64,000 bases of DNA, from the NCBI GenBank assembly GCA_043813955.1, contig JBDRKN010000020.1, positions 5,192 to 69,191 on the forward strand. Direction: 5' to 3'. This DNA comes from JBDRKN01 sp043813955. GTDB taxonomy: Bacteria; Patescibacteriota; Patescibacteriia; Patescibacteriales; Patescibacteriaceae. Below the pieces are notes generated by a model. That model had not been told where the DNA came from, did no database searches, and saw only the letters and a list, made by a program, of their open reading frames with translations. A program made the translations under genes and the position numbers. Every line of letters starts with the position of its first letter. The stretch's first letter is position 1. Below are positions 6,452 through 14,548 of the stretch, in pieces.

Positions 6452-9073
6452 TTATTTAACCGCAAGCAAAACCTTGTCTTTTTCCCCTATATTAATAGTT
6501 ACATCATCTCCTGCTTTAATCTTGCCTTCAATGATTTCCATGGCTAATTCATCAAGAATCAAATCCTGAATCTTGCGCTTGAGCGGCCTGGCTCCAAAAG
6601 TCTGGTCATAGCCTTTGTCAGCAAGCATGGTTTTAACTTTTTTGCCAATCTTAATGCTTATTTCCTTATTTTTCAAACGTTTTTCCACTTTGATTAATTC
6701 TAAATCAACAATTTTCATTAAATCCTGCTTATTTAAATTTCTAAAGATGACAATCTCATCTATGCGGTTTAAAAACTCTAATTTAAAATGCTGGCGCAGA
6801 ATTTTATCAATCTTTTCCTTTACTTCATCATGGAATATTTGCTTAGTCTGCATCTCATCAGTTGTGTCATAAAACCCTATAGAATACTCCTTGATTATTT
6901 CATTGCCTAAATTAGATGTCATGATAATAATAGTATTTTTAAAATTAACAGCTCTGCCCTTGGAATCAGTAAGCTGGCCGTCATCTAAAATCTGCAAAAG
7001 AATATTAAATATCTCTGGATGCGCTTTTTCAATTTCATCAAACAATATTACGCTGTAAGGTTTTCTCCTAATTCGCTCTGTAAGCTGGCCTCCGTCATCA
7101 TAGCCAACATAGCCTGGGGGCGAACCGATTATCTTTGCCACGCTGTGCTTTTCCATAAATTCGCTCATGTCTAAGCGAATCAAGGCTGATTCGTCATTAA
7201 ACATAAATCCTGCTAATACTTTAGCTAATTCAGTTTTGCCAACGCCAGTTGGCCCGACAAAGAAAAAGGATCCAATTGGCTTTTTTTCTTCATTAATGCC
7301 TGCTCTGGAACGCCGTATAGCATTGGCTATGGCGCTAATAGCATTATCCTGTCCAATAATTTCTTTGCCAAGCTCCTGCTCAATGCGGGCAAGCTTTTTA
7401 ATTTCTGATTCAAGCATCTTAGATACTGGGATGCCGGTCCATTTAGCAACTACTATGGCAATATCCTCATCAGTAACTTCTTCTTTTAACAGCTTTTGGC
7501 CCTTGCTCTGGATTTTGTTCAATTCTATTTCATTAGCCTTAATTTGTTTTTCCAGATCAGGTATCTTAGAGTAGCGAATCTCCGCTACCTTGGTTAAATC
7601 ATCTCCAGAACGCTGGATTATATCTGCCTCAGCTTTAAATTTGTCAATTTCTTTTTTAGCATTCCTGATTTTTGAAATAATATCTTTTTCATTCTGCCAA
7701 TGCAGTTCTAATTGATGAACCTCTTCTTTTATTTTGCCTAATTTTTGATCAATATTGCGCAATTTAACTCCTCCTTCTTTAGCTAAGCCAGCTTTGGCAA
7801 TCTCTAGTCTTCTTAATTCATTTTTTAGATTATCAAGTTCTTCAGGAGAGGAATCAATTTCCATGCGCAAAGCAGAGGTTGCTTCATCCATTAAATCAAC
7901 TGACTTGTCAGGAAGGAAACGGTCTGAAATATATCTATGCGATAATTTAACAGCAGCTACTAAAGCAGAATCAGTAATCTGTACGCCATGATGCACTTCG
8001 TACTTTTCTTTAATGCCACGCATGATTTCAATAGCATCTTCAACTGTTGGCTCATCAACGTGAATTGGCTGAAAGCGCCTTTCAAGAGCAGAATCCTTTT
8101 CAATATATTTTTGGTATTCTTTTGTAGTAGTAGCGCCAATAGTAATTATCTCGCCCCTTGCTAGCGCGGGTTTAAGCATATTAGAGGCGTCCATAGCGCC
8201 CTCAGAGGCTCCTGTGCCTACAATAGTATGCAATTCGTCTATAAATAGGATAATCTTGCCGTCCTGGGATTTAATTTCCTTAAGCACTGCCTTAAGCCTG
8301 TCTTCAAACTCGCCCCTAAACTTAGCCCCGGCTATTAAAGCGCCTAAATCCAAGCTCACAAGCCTTTTATTATATAGGGTTTCAGGTATGTTATTTTCTG
8401 CAATACGCTGCGCCAAGCCTTCAACAATAGCAGTCTTGCCTGTACCAGCCTCGCCAATTAATACAGGGTTGTTTTTCCTTCGCCTGGACAATACTTGCAT
8501 AATTCGCTTGATTTCATTATCTCTTCCAATAACTGGATCTAGCTTTCCTTTCTTGGCTAAATCAGTAAGGTCATTAGTATATCTTTCCAAAGCGCGAAAT
8601 CTGTTTTCAGGGCTCTGGCTGTCTATTTTCTCATTGCCTCGAAGGTCTTTTAAGATAACAATGGTCTGGTCATAATCAAGGCCTAAATGAAAAAGAATCT
8701 GCTGAGCTTTTGACCTTGTTCTAACAATGGATAAAAATAGATGCTCTGCGGAAATAAATTCGTCTTTCATTGTCACAGATTCGCGATTAGCCTGCTCAAT
8801 CACATTAGCCATCTCGGCTGTTCCCTGAACCATGCCAACAGATACTTCTACCTGCACCTTTGGAAGTTTTTCAATCTCTAATTCTGCCTTGTTTCTAACC
8901 AAATCAGGATTTATCTTAAATCTTTCTAAAATAGTTCTAACCATGCTCTCTGGCTGTTCAATCAAAGCCACCATTAAGTGCAGGGCATTAATATGCTGCT
9001 GCCCAAATTCTTGCGCAATAATCTGCGCGTTTATTATTGCTTCTTGAGATTTATGAGTAAATTTGTCTAACAT
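6452..9073 (-). CDS. clpB: ATP-dependent chaperone ClpB
   Basis: 873 residues, full length. ClpB is a hexameric AAA+ disaggregase that works with DnaK. Domains in order: N-terminal Clp repeat domain (residues 1-150), AAA1 with Walker A GEAGTGKTA near 205, coiled-coil middle domain (about 400-530, rich in Glu/Lys heptads), AAA2 with Walker A GPTGVGKTE near 605 and sensor region, then the small C-terminal domain with GARPLKRKIQDLILDELA. The middle domain marks ClpB and not ClpA/ClpC. The promoter -10 box lies so close that the mRNA should begin on the ATG (leaderless), unusual for a heat-shock gene. No CIRCE or HrcA palindrome seen. Confidence 0.97.
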   Translation of the reverse strand: MLDKFTHKSQEAIINAQIIAQEFGQQHINALHLMVALIEQPESMVRTILERFKINPDLVRNKAELEIEKLPKVQVEVSVGMVQGTAEMANVIEQANRESVTMKDEFISAEHLFLSIVRTRSKAQQILFHLGLDYDQTIVILKDLRGNEKIDSQSPENRFRALERYTNDLTDLAKKGKLDPVIGRDNEIKRIMQVLSRRRKNNPVLIGEAGTGKTAIVEGLAQRIAENNIPETLYNKRLVSLDLGALIAGAKFRGEFEDRLKAVLKEIKSQDGKIILFIDELHTIVGTGASEGAMDASNMLKPALARGEIITIGATTTKEYQKYIEKDSALERRFQPIHVDEPTVEDAIEIMRGIKEKYEVHHGVQITDSALVAAVKLSHRYISDRFLPDKSVDLMDEATSALRMEIDSSPEELDNLKNELRRLEIAKAGLAKEGGVKLRNIDQKLGKIKEEVHQLELHWQNEKDIISKIRNAKKEIDKFKAEADIIQRSGDDLTKVAEIRYSKIPDLEKQIKANEIELNKIQSKGQKLLKEEVTDEDIAIVVAKWTGIPVSKMLESEIKKLARIEQELGKEIIGQDNAISAIANAIRRSRAGINEEKKPIGSFFFVGPTGVGKTELAKVLAGFMFNDESALIRLDMSEFMEKHSVAKIIGSPPGYVGYDDGGQLTERIRRKPYSVILFDEIEKAHPEIFNILLQILDDGQLTDSKGRAVNFKNTIIIMTSNLGNEIIKEYSIGFYDTTDEMQTKQIFHDEVKEKIDKILRQHFKLEFLNRIDEIVIFRNLNKQDLMKIVDLELIKVEKRLKNKEISIKIGKKVKTMLADKGYDQTFGARPLKRKIQDLILDELAMEIIEGKIKAGDDVTINIGEKDKVLLAVK

Positions 9074-9079
9074 AGTAGA

Positions 9080-9108
9080 ATAATAGTATAATAGAAAACT
9101 GATGTCAA
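9080..9108 (-). promoter_or_regulatory. clpB promoter (predicted leaderless)
   Basis: Minus strand: -35 TTGACA (9108-9103), 17-nt spacer, -10 TATTAT (9085-9080). The predicted start is base 9073, the A of the clpB ATG. No ribosome-binding site is possible. Confidence 0.7.
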
Positions 9109-9109
9109 T

Positions 9110-9141
9110 AAAAAAAACCCCTTCTTTGCAAGAAGAAGGGG
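9110..9141 (-). terminator. Intrinsic terminator on the minus strand upstream of clpB
   Basis: CCCCTTCTT (9118-9126) pairs with AAGAAGGGG (9133-9141); read on the minus strand it is followed by eight T. It has a T-run only on the minus strand, so it should end a transcript arriving from 9142-9419, where no minus-strand gene is seen. Confidence 0.75.
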
Positions 9142-9268
9142 GTACTTGCGCTATTTATTAGCATTGTTTTTAAGAGTAATATTATTGTAAACACTAATAA
9201 ACAAAATTATATGCTCTTTTTTATTGAATGTCTTTAAAAAAACAGATATCAATGCTAATAGGGCAAGA
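9142..9268 (-). ncRNA. Candidate structured non-coding RNA
   Basis: An 11-bp perfect inverted repeat, TATTAGCATTG (9156-9166) with CAATGCTAATA (9250-9260), is extended by CTTGC (9145-9149) with GCAAG (9263-9267), and an inner AAGAG/CTCTT stem lies at about 9172/9214. The closing stem ends 4 nt before the minus-strand terminator at 9110-9141, as in a free small RNA. A TTGACA on the minus strand at about 9332-9327 could be the -35 of its promoter, but I see no good -10 close to the 5' end. The strand is inferred from the terminator only. I cannot assign it to 6S, SRP or another known family. Confidence 0.35.
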
Positions 9269-9291
9269 TTTTAATTTAAAAGGAGCTTATC

Positions 9292-9339
9292 ATGGTATTT
9301 GATAACTTACCATATAATAATTTTTTTGTCAATATTTAA
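9292..9339 (+). CDS. Possible 15-residue leader peptide
   Basis: ATG 9292 follows a very good ribosome-binding site (AAAGGAG, 9279-9285, spacing 6) and opens a 15-codon frame ending in TAA. A plausible promoter lies upstream (TTGTAA, 17-nt spacer, TATATG at about 9209-9214). The start codon sits in a small stem (ATGGTA with TACCAT). Nothing else suggests it is translated; it could be a chance site. Confidence 0.25.
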   Translation: MVFDNLPYNNFFVNI

Positions 9340-9381
9340 ATATTCCTTTAATATTAGCTAAAAATCAAAATAAGCATATAG

Positions 9382-9410
9382 TTGCTAAATTAAATCAAAT
9401 AAACTATAAT
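9382..9410 (+). promoter_or_regulatory. Promoter of the wecG-NUDIX operon
   Basis: -35 TTGCTA (9382-9387), 17-nt spacer, -10 TATAAT (9405-9410). The predicted start at about 9417 leaves only 3 nt before ATG 9420, so the mRNA is nearly leaderless. Confidence 0.72.
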
Positions 9411-9419
9411 TAAGTTAAT

Positions 9420-10589
9420 ATGACTGAAAATACAGTAAAAATCCTTGATATTAAAATATCCACCCTGGATAATCAGAAAATAAGGAATCAGGTATATAAA
9501 TATTTAAAGGGCAGGCAGCGGCATCAGATTGTTACGCCTAACCCAGAATTTCTATTATCCTCGCTAAAGGATGATGAATTTTATTATATTTTAAACAATG
9601 CCAGCCTATCAGTGCCTGACGGCATTGGCCTTAAATTTGCTTCATGGCTAAATGGAGGGAATATAAAGAGAATGGCTGGTTCTGACTTAATGCAGGATAT
9701 ATTAGCTTATGCGCATAGTGATAACATGCCTGTGGCTGTCCTTAATTGGTCAAAAGGATTGTCTAGCAATCAGGAAATCTCTAATGCAATTAAGAATAAA
9801 TATCCAAAAATAAAATTATTAATACAGAGCGCTGAACGTGATAAAGATATTGATTTGGACAAAATAAAGAAATTTGCTCCAGCTGTTCTTTTATGCAGCT
9901 TAGGAGCTCCATATCAGGATAAGGTAATTTTTAAGCTCTTGCCTCAATTGCCTTCAGCAAGGCTTGGGATGGGAATAGGAGGAAGCTTTGACTTTATGAC
10001 AGGCAAACTTAGAAGAGCGCCTGTTTTAATGCGCTCCTTAGGCTTAGAATGGATTTGGCGCTTGATTTTGCAGCCAAGGAAAAGATTTAAGCGCATATAT
10101 AATGCCTTTATTATCTTCTCATGGACTGTGTTCAAAGTTAAATATATTAACAGATTTTTTTATAGAAAAAATGTGATTGGATTTTTATTTAAAGACAAAC
10201 AAGTTTTGATTTTAAATTCTAATAAAGTAGACGAAGATTACTGGGGACTTCCGCAAGGCGGGATAGATAAGGGGGAAAGCGAAATTAATACTATTAAGAG
10301 GGAAATAAAAGAAGAGACTAATACTGATAATTTTAAAATCTTAAAACAGTATAATAATATATATAAATATGACTGGCCTAAAAATTATGGTATAATGGGA
10401 TATAGGGGGCAGAAGCAAACTCTGTTTATTTTAAAATATTTTGGAAAAAAAGATGATATTAAAATATCTTTAGAGCATAAGGACTTTCGCTGGGTAGATA
10501 TTAACAAGCTCATAGACGAAGCTGACCCTATTCACAGGGGATCGTACGAACTCTTTGTTCAAAAATATTATAATAATAAATATGTTTAA
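9420..10589 (+). CDS. WecG/TagA/CpsF glycosyltransferase fused to a NUDIX hydrolase
   Basis: 389 residues in two parts. Residues 1-245 are a GT26 (WecG/TagA/CpsF) glycosyltransferase: TPNPEF near residue 39, SVPDGIGLKFASWL near 64, GAPYQDKVI near 162, GIGGSFDFMTGKLRRAP near 185. This family adds N-acetylmannosamine(uronic acid)-type sugars to a lipid-linked acceptor. Residues 250-389 are a NUDIX domain with the box GGIDKGESEINTIKREIKEE near 280-299; the usual Gly at the end of the box is Asn. WGLPQGG before it and GQKQTLFILKYF and FRWVD after it resemble RppH/diadenosine hydrolases. No frameshift or stop separates the parts. It heads the operon with a membrane peptide and gltX. Confidence 0.88.
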   Translation: MTENTVKILDIKISTLDNQKIRNQVYKYLKGRQRHQIVTPNPEFLLSSLKDDEFYYILNNASLSVPDGIGLKFASWLNGGNIKRMAGSDLMQDILAYAHSDNMPVAVLNWSKGLSSNQEISNAIKNKYPKIKLLIQSAERDKDIDLDKIKKFAPAVLLCSLGAPYQDKVIFKLLPQLPSARLGMGIGGSFDFMTGKLRRAPVLMRSLGLEWIWRLILQPRKRFKRIYNAFIIFSWTVFKVKYINRFFYRKNVIGFLFKDKQVLILNSNKVDEDYWGLPQGGIDKGESEINTIKREIKEETNTDNFKILKQYNNIYKYDWPKNYGIMGYRGQKQTLFILKYFGKKDDIKISLEHKDFRWVDINKLIDEADPIHRGSYELFVQKYYNNKYV

Positions 10590-10758
10590 AATTAAAAAAT
10601 GGCTCTACTTGCTTAATGATGCTACTAATGCAATGTTAGACAAGGACAAAGAAAAAAATCGCAAATCAATTTCCAAGCTTAAAACATGGATATTTGTAAT
10701 AATCATTCTCTTGGCAATTTCTGCGATTTTTAATTTATATCAATATTTTATAAAATAA
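10582..10758 (+). CDS. Single-pass membrane peptide, 58 residues
   Basis: Starts at ATG 10582, overlapping the stop of the upstream fusion gene by 8 nt, and ends 2 nt before gltX; an in-frame TTG at 10555 is less likely. The N-terminal half is charged and the C-terminal half is one membrane segment, TWIFVIIILLAISAIFNLYQYF. It is therefore a small N-in membrane peptide. Function unknown; the position between a cell-envelope enzyme and a tRNA synthetase does not point to one. Confidence 0.55.
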   Translation: MFKIKKWLYLLNDATNAMLDKDKEKNRKSISKLKTWIFVIIILLAISAIFNLYQYFIK

Positions 10759-10760
10759 AT

Positions 10761-12224
10761 ATGGATGAGATTAGACTCAGGCTGGCGCCCAGCCCAACCG
10801 GATTTTTGCATATTGGCAATCTTCGCACTGCCTTGTTTGGCTATTTGTTATCCAAGAATATGCAAGGAAAGTTTATTCTCCGCATTGAGGATACTGATCA
10901 AAAACGCGAAGTAAAGGGAGCTGTTGACAGCTTGATTAAAGTTCTTGACTGGGCTGGCATTAAATTTGACGAAGGGCCTCATATTAAAGGAGATTACGGA
11001 CCTTATGTACAGAGTGAGAGAATGGATATTTACAAACAACATGCTGAAAAATTATTAAAAAACAAGCATGCGTATCGCTGTTTCTGCAGTACAGAGAGAT
11101 TGGAAAAAATAAGAACAGAGCAGACATCTAAAAAACAAGCTCAGCGATATGACAGAACATGCCGCAATTTATCTGAAGATGAAGTTAAATCTAAGATAAG
11201 CAATAATGAGCCTTTTGTTATAAGGCAAAAGATGCCAGAAACAGGGGATATAGTAGTTTATGATGAACTGCGAGGCAATATTAAATTCAAGGCAAGCGAA
11301 TTAGAAGACCATATCTTAGTTAAATCAGATAATATGCCAACCTATCAATTAGCTAATGTTGTTGACGATCATTTAATGAAGATATCGCATATAACCAGGG
11401 GAGAGGAATGGATTCCTTCAGCTCCAAAAAACCTTTTGCTTTATAAATCTTTTAACTGGGATATTCCTAAATTTATACATTTGCCCTTAATTTTAAACAA
11501 AGAGGGTGGCAAGCTAAGCAAGAGACAAAGTGATGTCTTTGTAGAGGACTTTAAACAGCTTGGCTATCTGCCGCAAGCTTTGATTAATTCTTGCGCGCTA
11601 TTAGGCTGGCATCCAAAAGGTGATAATGAAATATTTAGCTTAGAAGAGCTAGAAAAAGAATTTAATATTGAGGGAATGGGATCTAGTTCTGCTGTATTTG
11701 ATTTGGAAAAATTAAATTATTTTAATGGTTATTATATTAGAAAAATGGATTTAGACAAGCTGGTTGAAATAAGCAAGCCATATTTTGAAGAAAATCTTAA
11801 ATCAGCAAGTTTAGAGCAGAAGGGTGATGATTATCTTAAGAGCGTTATGAAACTAGAGCAGGATAGGCTGAAAAAGCTTTCAGATATTACAGAAAGGACA
11901 AAACTATTCTTTGTTCAAAATTTAGATTATGAGCCAGAATTGCTTGTCTGGAAAAAATCAAACAAACAAGCAACAAAAGACAATCTTGAACAAACATTAA
12001 ATCAATTAGAAAAAATCTCTGATAAGGACTGGAATCAGAATACTTTGGAGCAAATAATGATGAGTTATATTGAATCTAAGCCAGCAGGAGTAGGTGATTT
12101 TCTCTGGCCAATGCGCGTAGCCCTGACAGGGGAGAAGAATAGTCCAGGACCGTTTGAGGTAGCTGAAGTGCTGGGTAAAAAAATAAGTTTAGAGAGAATA
12201 AAACAAGCTATTGACAAACTTTAA
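10761..12224 (+). CDS. gltX: Glutamyl-tRNA synthetase
   Basis: 487 residues, class I synthetase that charges tRNA-Glu (and often tRNA-Gln when an amidotransferase is present). Signatures: APSPTGFLHIGNLRTALF (HIGH motif) at residues 9-26, RIEDTDQKR near 47, and KLSKRQSD (KMSKS motif) near 250. The C-terminal anticodon-binding helical domain is complete. It is the last gene of the operon that starts with the WecG-NUDIX fusion. Whether tRNA-Gln(CTG) at 59430-59500 is charged by this enzyme cannot be decided here, because no glnS or gatCAB is in the window. Confidence 0.96.
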   Translation: MDEIRLRLAPSPTGFLHIGNLRTALFGYLLSKNMQGKFILRIEDTDQKREVKGAVDSLIKVLDWAGIKFDEGPHIKGDYGPYVQSERMDIYKQHAEKLLKNKHAYRCFCSTERLEKIRTEQTSKKQAQRYDRTCRNLSEDEVKSKISNNEPFVIRQKMPETGDIVVYDELRGNIKFKASELEDHILVKSDNMPTYQLANVVDDHLMKISHITRGEEWIPSAPKNLLLYKSFNWDIPKFIHLPLILNKEGGKLSKRQSDVFVEDFKQLGYLPQALINSCALLGWHPKGDNEIFSLEELEKEFNIEGMGSSSAVFDLEKLNYFNGYYIRKMDLDKLVEISKPYFEENLKSASLEQKGDDYLKSVMKLEQDRLKKLSDITERTKLFFVQNLDYEPELLVWKKSNKQATKDNLEQTLNQLEKISDKDWNQNTLEQIMMSYIESKPAGVGDFLWPMRVALTGEKNSPGPFEVAEVLGKKISLERIKQAIDKL

Positions 12225-12284
12225 TTTTTATGTTAAACAAAAGAATAGATAATTAATTTGTTCTTTTTTTTATTGAGGTGAAAA

Positions 12285-12623
12285 GTGAATGAAAACAGTA
12301 AAAACAGAGATATTGATGAAATCCTAAGGGAAAAAATTTCTTTTAATCCAATTCCTGAAACAAAAAAATCCAAAGACCCTCTTGAAGATATAGAGGACGG
12401 TTTTTATGAAAAAACAAGGAGCGGTTATTTTGACAAGCAATATAAGAGAAGAAAAGGTCTGGAAAAAAGAAAAGATAAGAGGACACCTGATATGAGAGAA
12501 AAATCTCACTCAGGTAAAATAAGAAAGATTTCTTCAAAGTCAAATCGTTTAACTAAGGCCGGAAAGAAAAGATTAAAGAGGTTTAATAAAGGAACCTCTA
12601 AAAAAACCTCTAGAAGGCATTGA
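12285..12623 (+). CDS. Lys/Arg-rich hypothetical protein
   Basis: 112 residues from GTG 12285, supported by GAGGTG at 12276-12281. The first 45 residues are mixed and acidic; from residue 40 on the chain is strongly basic and low-complexity, with about 35 Lys and Arg and no hydrophobic core (RKGLEKRKDKRTPDMREK, RLTKAGKKRLKRFNKGTSKK). Such a tail suggests a disordered nucleic-acid-binding protein. No homologue recognised. A strong terminator follows. Confidence 0.6.
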   Translation: MNENSKNRDIDEILREKISFNPIPETKKSKDPLEDIEDGFYEKTRSGYFDKQYKRRKGLEKRKDKRTPDMREKSHSGKIRKISSKSNRLTKAGKKRLKRFNKGTSKKTSRRH

Positions 12624-12632
12624 TAATCAACC

Positions 12633-12664
12633 AAGCGCTATCCTTTGCAAGATAGCGCTTTTTT
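12633..12664 (+). terminator. Intrinsic terminator overlapping the next promoter
   Basis: AAGCGCTATC (12633-12642) pairs with GATAGCGCTT (12651-12660), then T-run. The TTGCAA in its loop (12645-12650) is spaced 16 nt from TATAAT at 12667-12672 and can serve as the -35 box of the M23 gene, so terminator and promoter are interleaved. Confidence 0.85.
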
Positions 12665-12691
12665 AGTATAATATAGTTATATCTTTAATAT

Positions 12692-13945
12692 ATGTTTAAA
12701 AAGATAATAATATTCCTATTTATAGCATCATTGTCCCTTATAATAACCAAGGTCTTGTTTGCTTTTGACGAACCAGCTCTAAAAGAGTATTCAATAGAGG
12801 AGACTAATGCAGAAATCATGGAGCTAAATATTGATATTGAGTCTAAAAAAGATGAATTAAACAAACTAAATTCTAAGCAAGAGGCATATCAGCAGGAAAT
12901 ACGCTATGCTCAGTCAAAACAGGCTAGCCTGGATAATCAAATAGCTATCCTAGACAATCGCGTAGCTGATGCCCAGATCAGCATTGACAAAGTAAAGCTG
13001 AATATTGAAAAAGTTAATTTGGAAATTAAAAAGATTGATTTGGAAATAAGAGCAAAGGATAAAAAGATTGAGCAGGAAAAGGAACAATTAGCTGTGGCTA
13101 TAAAATTATTATACCAGCAGGGGAATAAGAGCGATTTGGAAATTATTCTATCCCATGATAACTTGAGCGATTATTTGGATCAAATTAAATACTTAAAAGA
13201 TATTAATACAGGTATTACAGACAGCTTGGATGATTTAAGGGAAAATCAAGTTCAATTAGCTAAAAACAAAGAAGAATTAGAAAAAAAAGAATCCAGCCTT
13301 AATCAATTAAAAGACGATTTAAGTCTAAAGCAGGGCGGCTTGACAGCTGAACAGGATAGCAAAACATTTCTATTATCTCAGACTAAATCATCAGAAAAAG
13401 AGTATCAAAGGTTATTAGAATTAGCCAAGCAGGAACAGGAGCAGGCGTCTACTGAAATAGCTGCCTTGGAAAAAACAATCAGAGAAAAACTGTCTAGGAT
13501 GGATAACAACCAGCTTGATGAACACGCAGGAGATAGTGAAGGCCTAATTTGGCCAATATCTAAGAACACTATTACTGCGTACTTTCATGACCCTGATTAT
13601 CCATTTAGGCATTTATTTGAACATCCGGCTATTGATATTAGGGCAGGGCAGGGAACGCAGATTAAAGCAGCAGACTTTGGTTATGTTGCCAGAACCAAAT
13701 TTGATGGAGATAACAGCTATGCCTATATCATGATTGTCCACAGCAACGGACTGGCTACTGTTTATGGCCATGTTTCAAAGATTTATGTGCAAGAAGACGA
13801 ATATGTCTCACAGGGGCAGGTTATAGGGTTAACAGGGGGCACACCAGGCACTCCTGGCTGTGGAAGGCTTAGCACAGGCCCTCATTTGCATTTTGAGGTT
13901 AGATTAGACGGTATTCCTGTTAATCCATTAGAATATTTGCCATAA
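12692..13945 (+). CDS. EnvC-like murein hydrolase activator, peptidase M23 domain
   Basis: 417 residues. N-terminal signal peptide or anchor (IIIFLFIASLSLIITKVLFA), then a long coiled coil (about residues 28-270, heptads rich in Leu/Lys/Glu), then a C-terminal M23/LytM domain (285-417). The domain keeps HPAIDIRAGQGT (HxxxD metal ligands), IVHSNGLATVYGH and GPHLHFEVRLDG, so the zinc site H/D/H/H appears intact and it may be an active endopeptidase and not only an activator. This is the EnvC/cell-division layout, with the coiled coil acting at the septum. It has its own promoter inside the preceding terminator. Confidence 0.88.
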   Translation: MFKKIIIFLFIASLSLIITKVLFAFDEPALKEYSIEETNAEIMELNIDIESKKDELNKLNSKQEAYQQEIRYAQSKQASLDNQIAILDNRVADAQISIDKVKLNIEKVNLEIKKIDLEIRAKDKKIEQEKEQLAVAIKLLYQQGNKSDLEIILSHDNLSDYLDQIKYLKDINTGITDSLDDLRENQVQLAKNKEELEKKESSLNQLKDDLSLKQGGLTAEQDSKTFLLSQTKSSEKEYQRLLELAKQEQEQASTEIAALEKTIREKLSRMDNNQLDEHAGDSEGLIWPISKNTITAYFHDPDYPFRHLFEHPAIDIRAGQGTQIKAADFGYVARTKFDGDNSYAYIMIVHSNGLATVYGHVSKIYVQEDEYVSQGQVIGLTGGTPGTPGCGRLSTGPHLHFEVRLDGIPVNPLEYLP

Positions 13946-13963
13946 ATAGAAAAAAACTTGTTT

Positions 13964-13992
13964 AAAAGATTATTATTATAGTAATCTTTTTT
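13964..13992 (+). terminator. Intrinsic terminator
   Basis: AAAAGATTA (13964-13972) pairs with TAATCTTTT (13982-13990) and is followed by T. AT-rich but with a proper T-run after the M23 gene. Confidence 0.6.
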
Positions 13993-14020
13993 AATATTAG
14001 CCAAAAATTAAGATTTAGGT

Positions 14021-14049
14021 TTGACAATAATTAAGAAATATGATATAAT
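14021..14049 (+). promoter_or_regulatory. Consensus sigma-70 promoter
   Basis: -35 TTGACA (14021-14026), 17-nt spacer, -10 TATAAT (14044-14049): perfect in both boxes. It leads to the 130-residue gene at 14098 with a 42-nt leader. Confidence 0.9.
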
Positions 14050-14097
14050 GATATATTATTTGTAAAATTAACAATTTAATAAAAAAGGAGAATTCTC

Positions 14098-14490
14098 ATG
14101 AAATCCAATTATTTTGTAGAACTAGAAATATTAAAAGACTTGGTTAGCAACAATTGTAATGAAGAGAGCAAAAAAAAGTATTTAGAAGAATGTTGGGTAA
14201 AATTAACAAAAAACCTTGACGCAAATTCAAACAATACTTTGCAAGAAATAGCGAAAACTATTGATAGAGTTTTTAAAAATTTAAAGGATCTTGTAAAAGC
14301 GCTCTGTCTTGCGGCAGATGATAGCAGAATGCCAAAACTTGGATATTGGGCAAAAGGACTCAATATCAAAATATCAGAAGCTGAAACATTCCTTCCAGGC
14401 TATATAGTTTCGATTGCACTTAAAGAAAATATGGCAACATATTGTAATCAGGGGATACCAAGAGGAATTTTATACAACAAGGCAGGATAA
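14098..14490 (+). CDS. Hypothetical protein, 130 residues, strongly expressed
   Basis: Not recognised. It has a perfect sigma-70 promoter, a perfect ribosome-binding site (AAAGGAG, 14084-14090, spacing 7) and a terminator directly behind, so it should be an abundant, independent transcript. The protein is mostly helical (residues 1-75 amphipathic, KNLKDLVKALCLAADD) with a C-terminal half containing LPGYIVSIALKENMATYC. No signal peptide, membrane segment or known motif. It is convergent with the xer gene. Confidence 0.65.
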   Translation: MKSNYFVELEILKDLVSNNCNEESKKKYLEECWVKLTKNLDANSNNTLQEIAKTIDRVFKNLKDLVKALCLAADDSRMPKLGYWAKGLNIKISEAETFLPGYIVSIALKENMATYCNQGIPRGILYNKAG

Positions 14491-14499
14491 TTAAAAAAT

Positions 14500-14538
14500 A
14501 AAGCCGATCCAATGTATAACACAAAGGACGGCTTTTTT
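14500..14538. terminator. Intrinsic terminator between convergent genes
   Basis: AAAGCCG-A-TCC (14500-14510) pairs with GGACGGCTTT (14526-14535) with one bulged A, then T. It closes the plus-strand gene; the minus-strand xer gene ends 10 nt away. Confidence 0.78.
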
Positions 14539-14548
14539 ATTTGCATAA

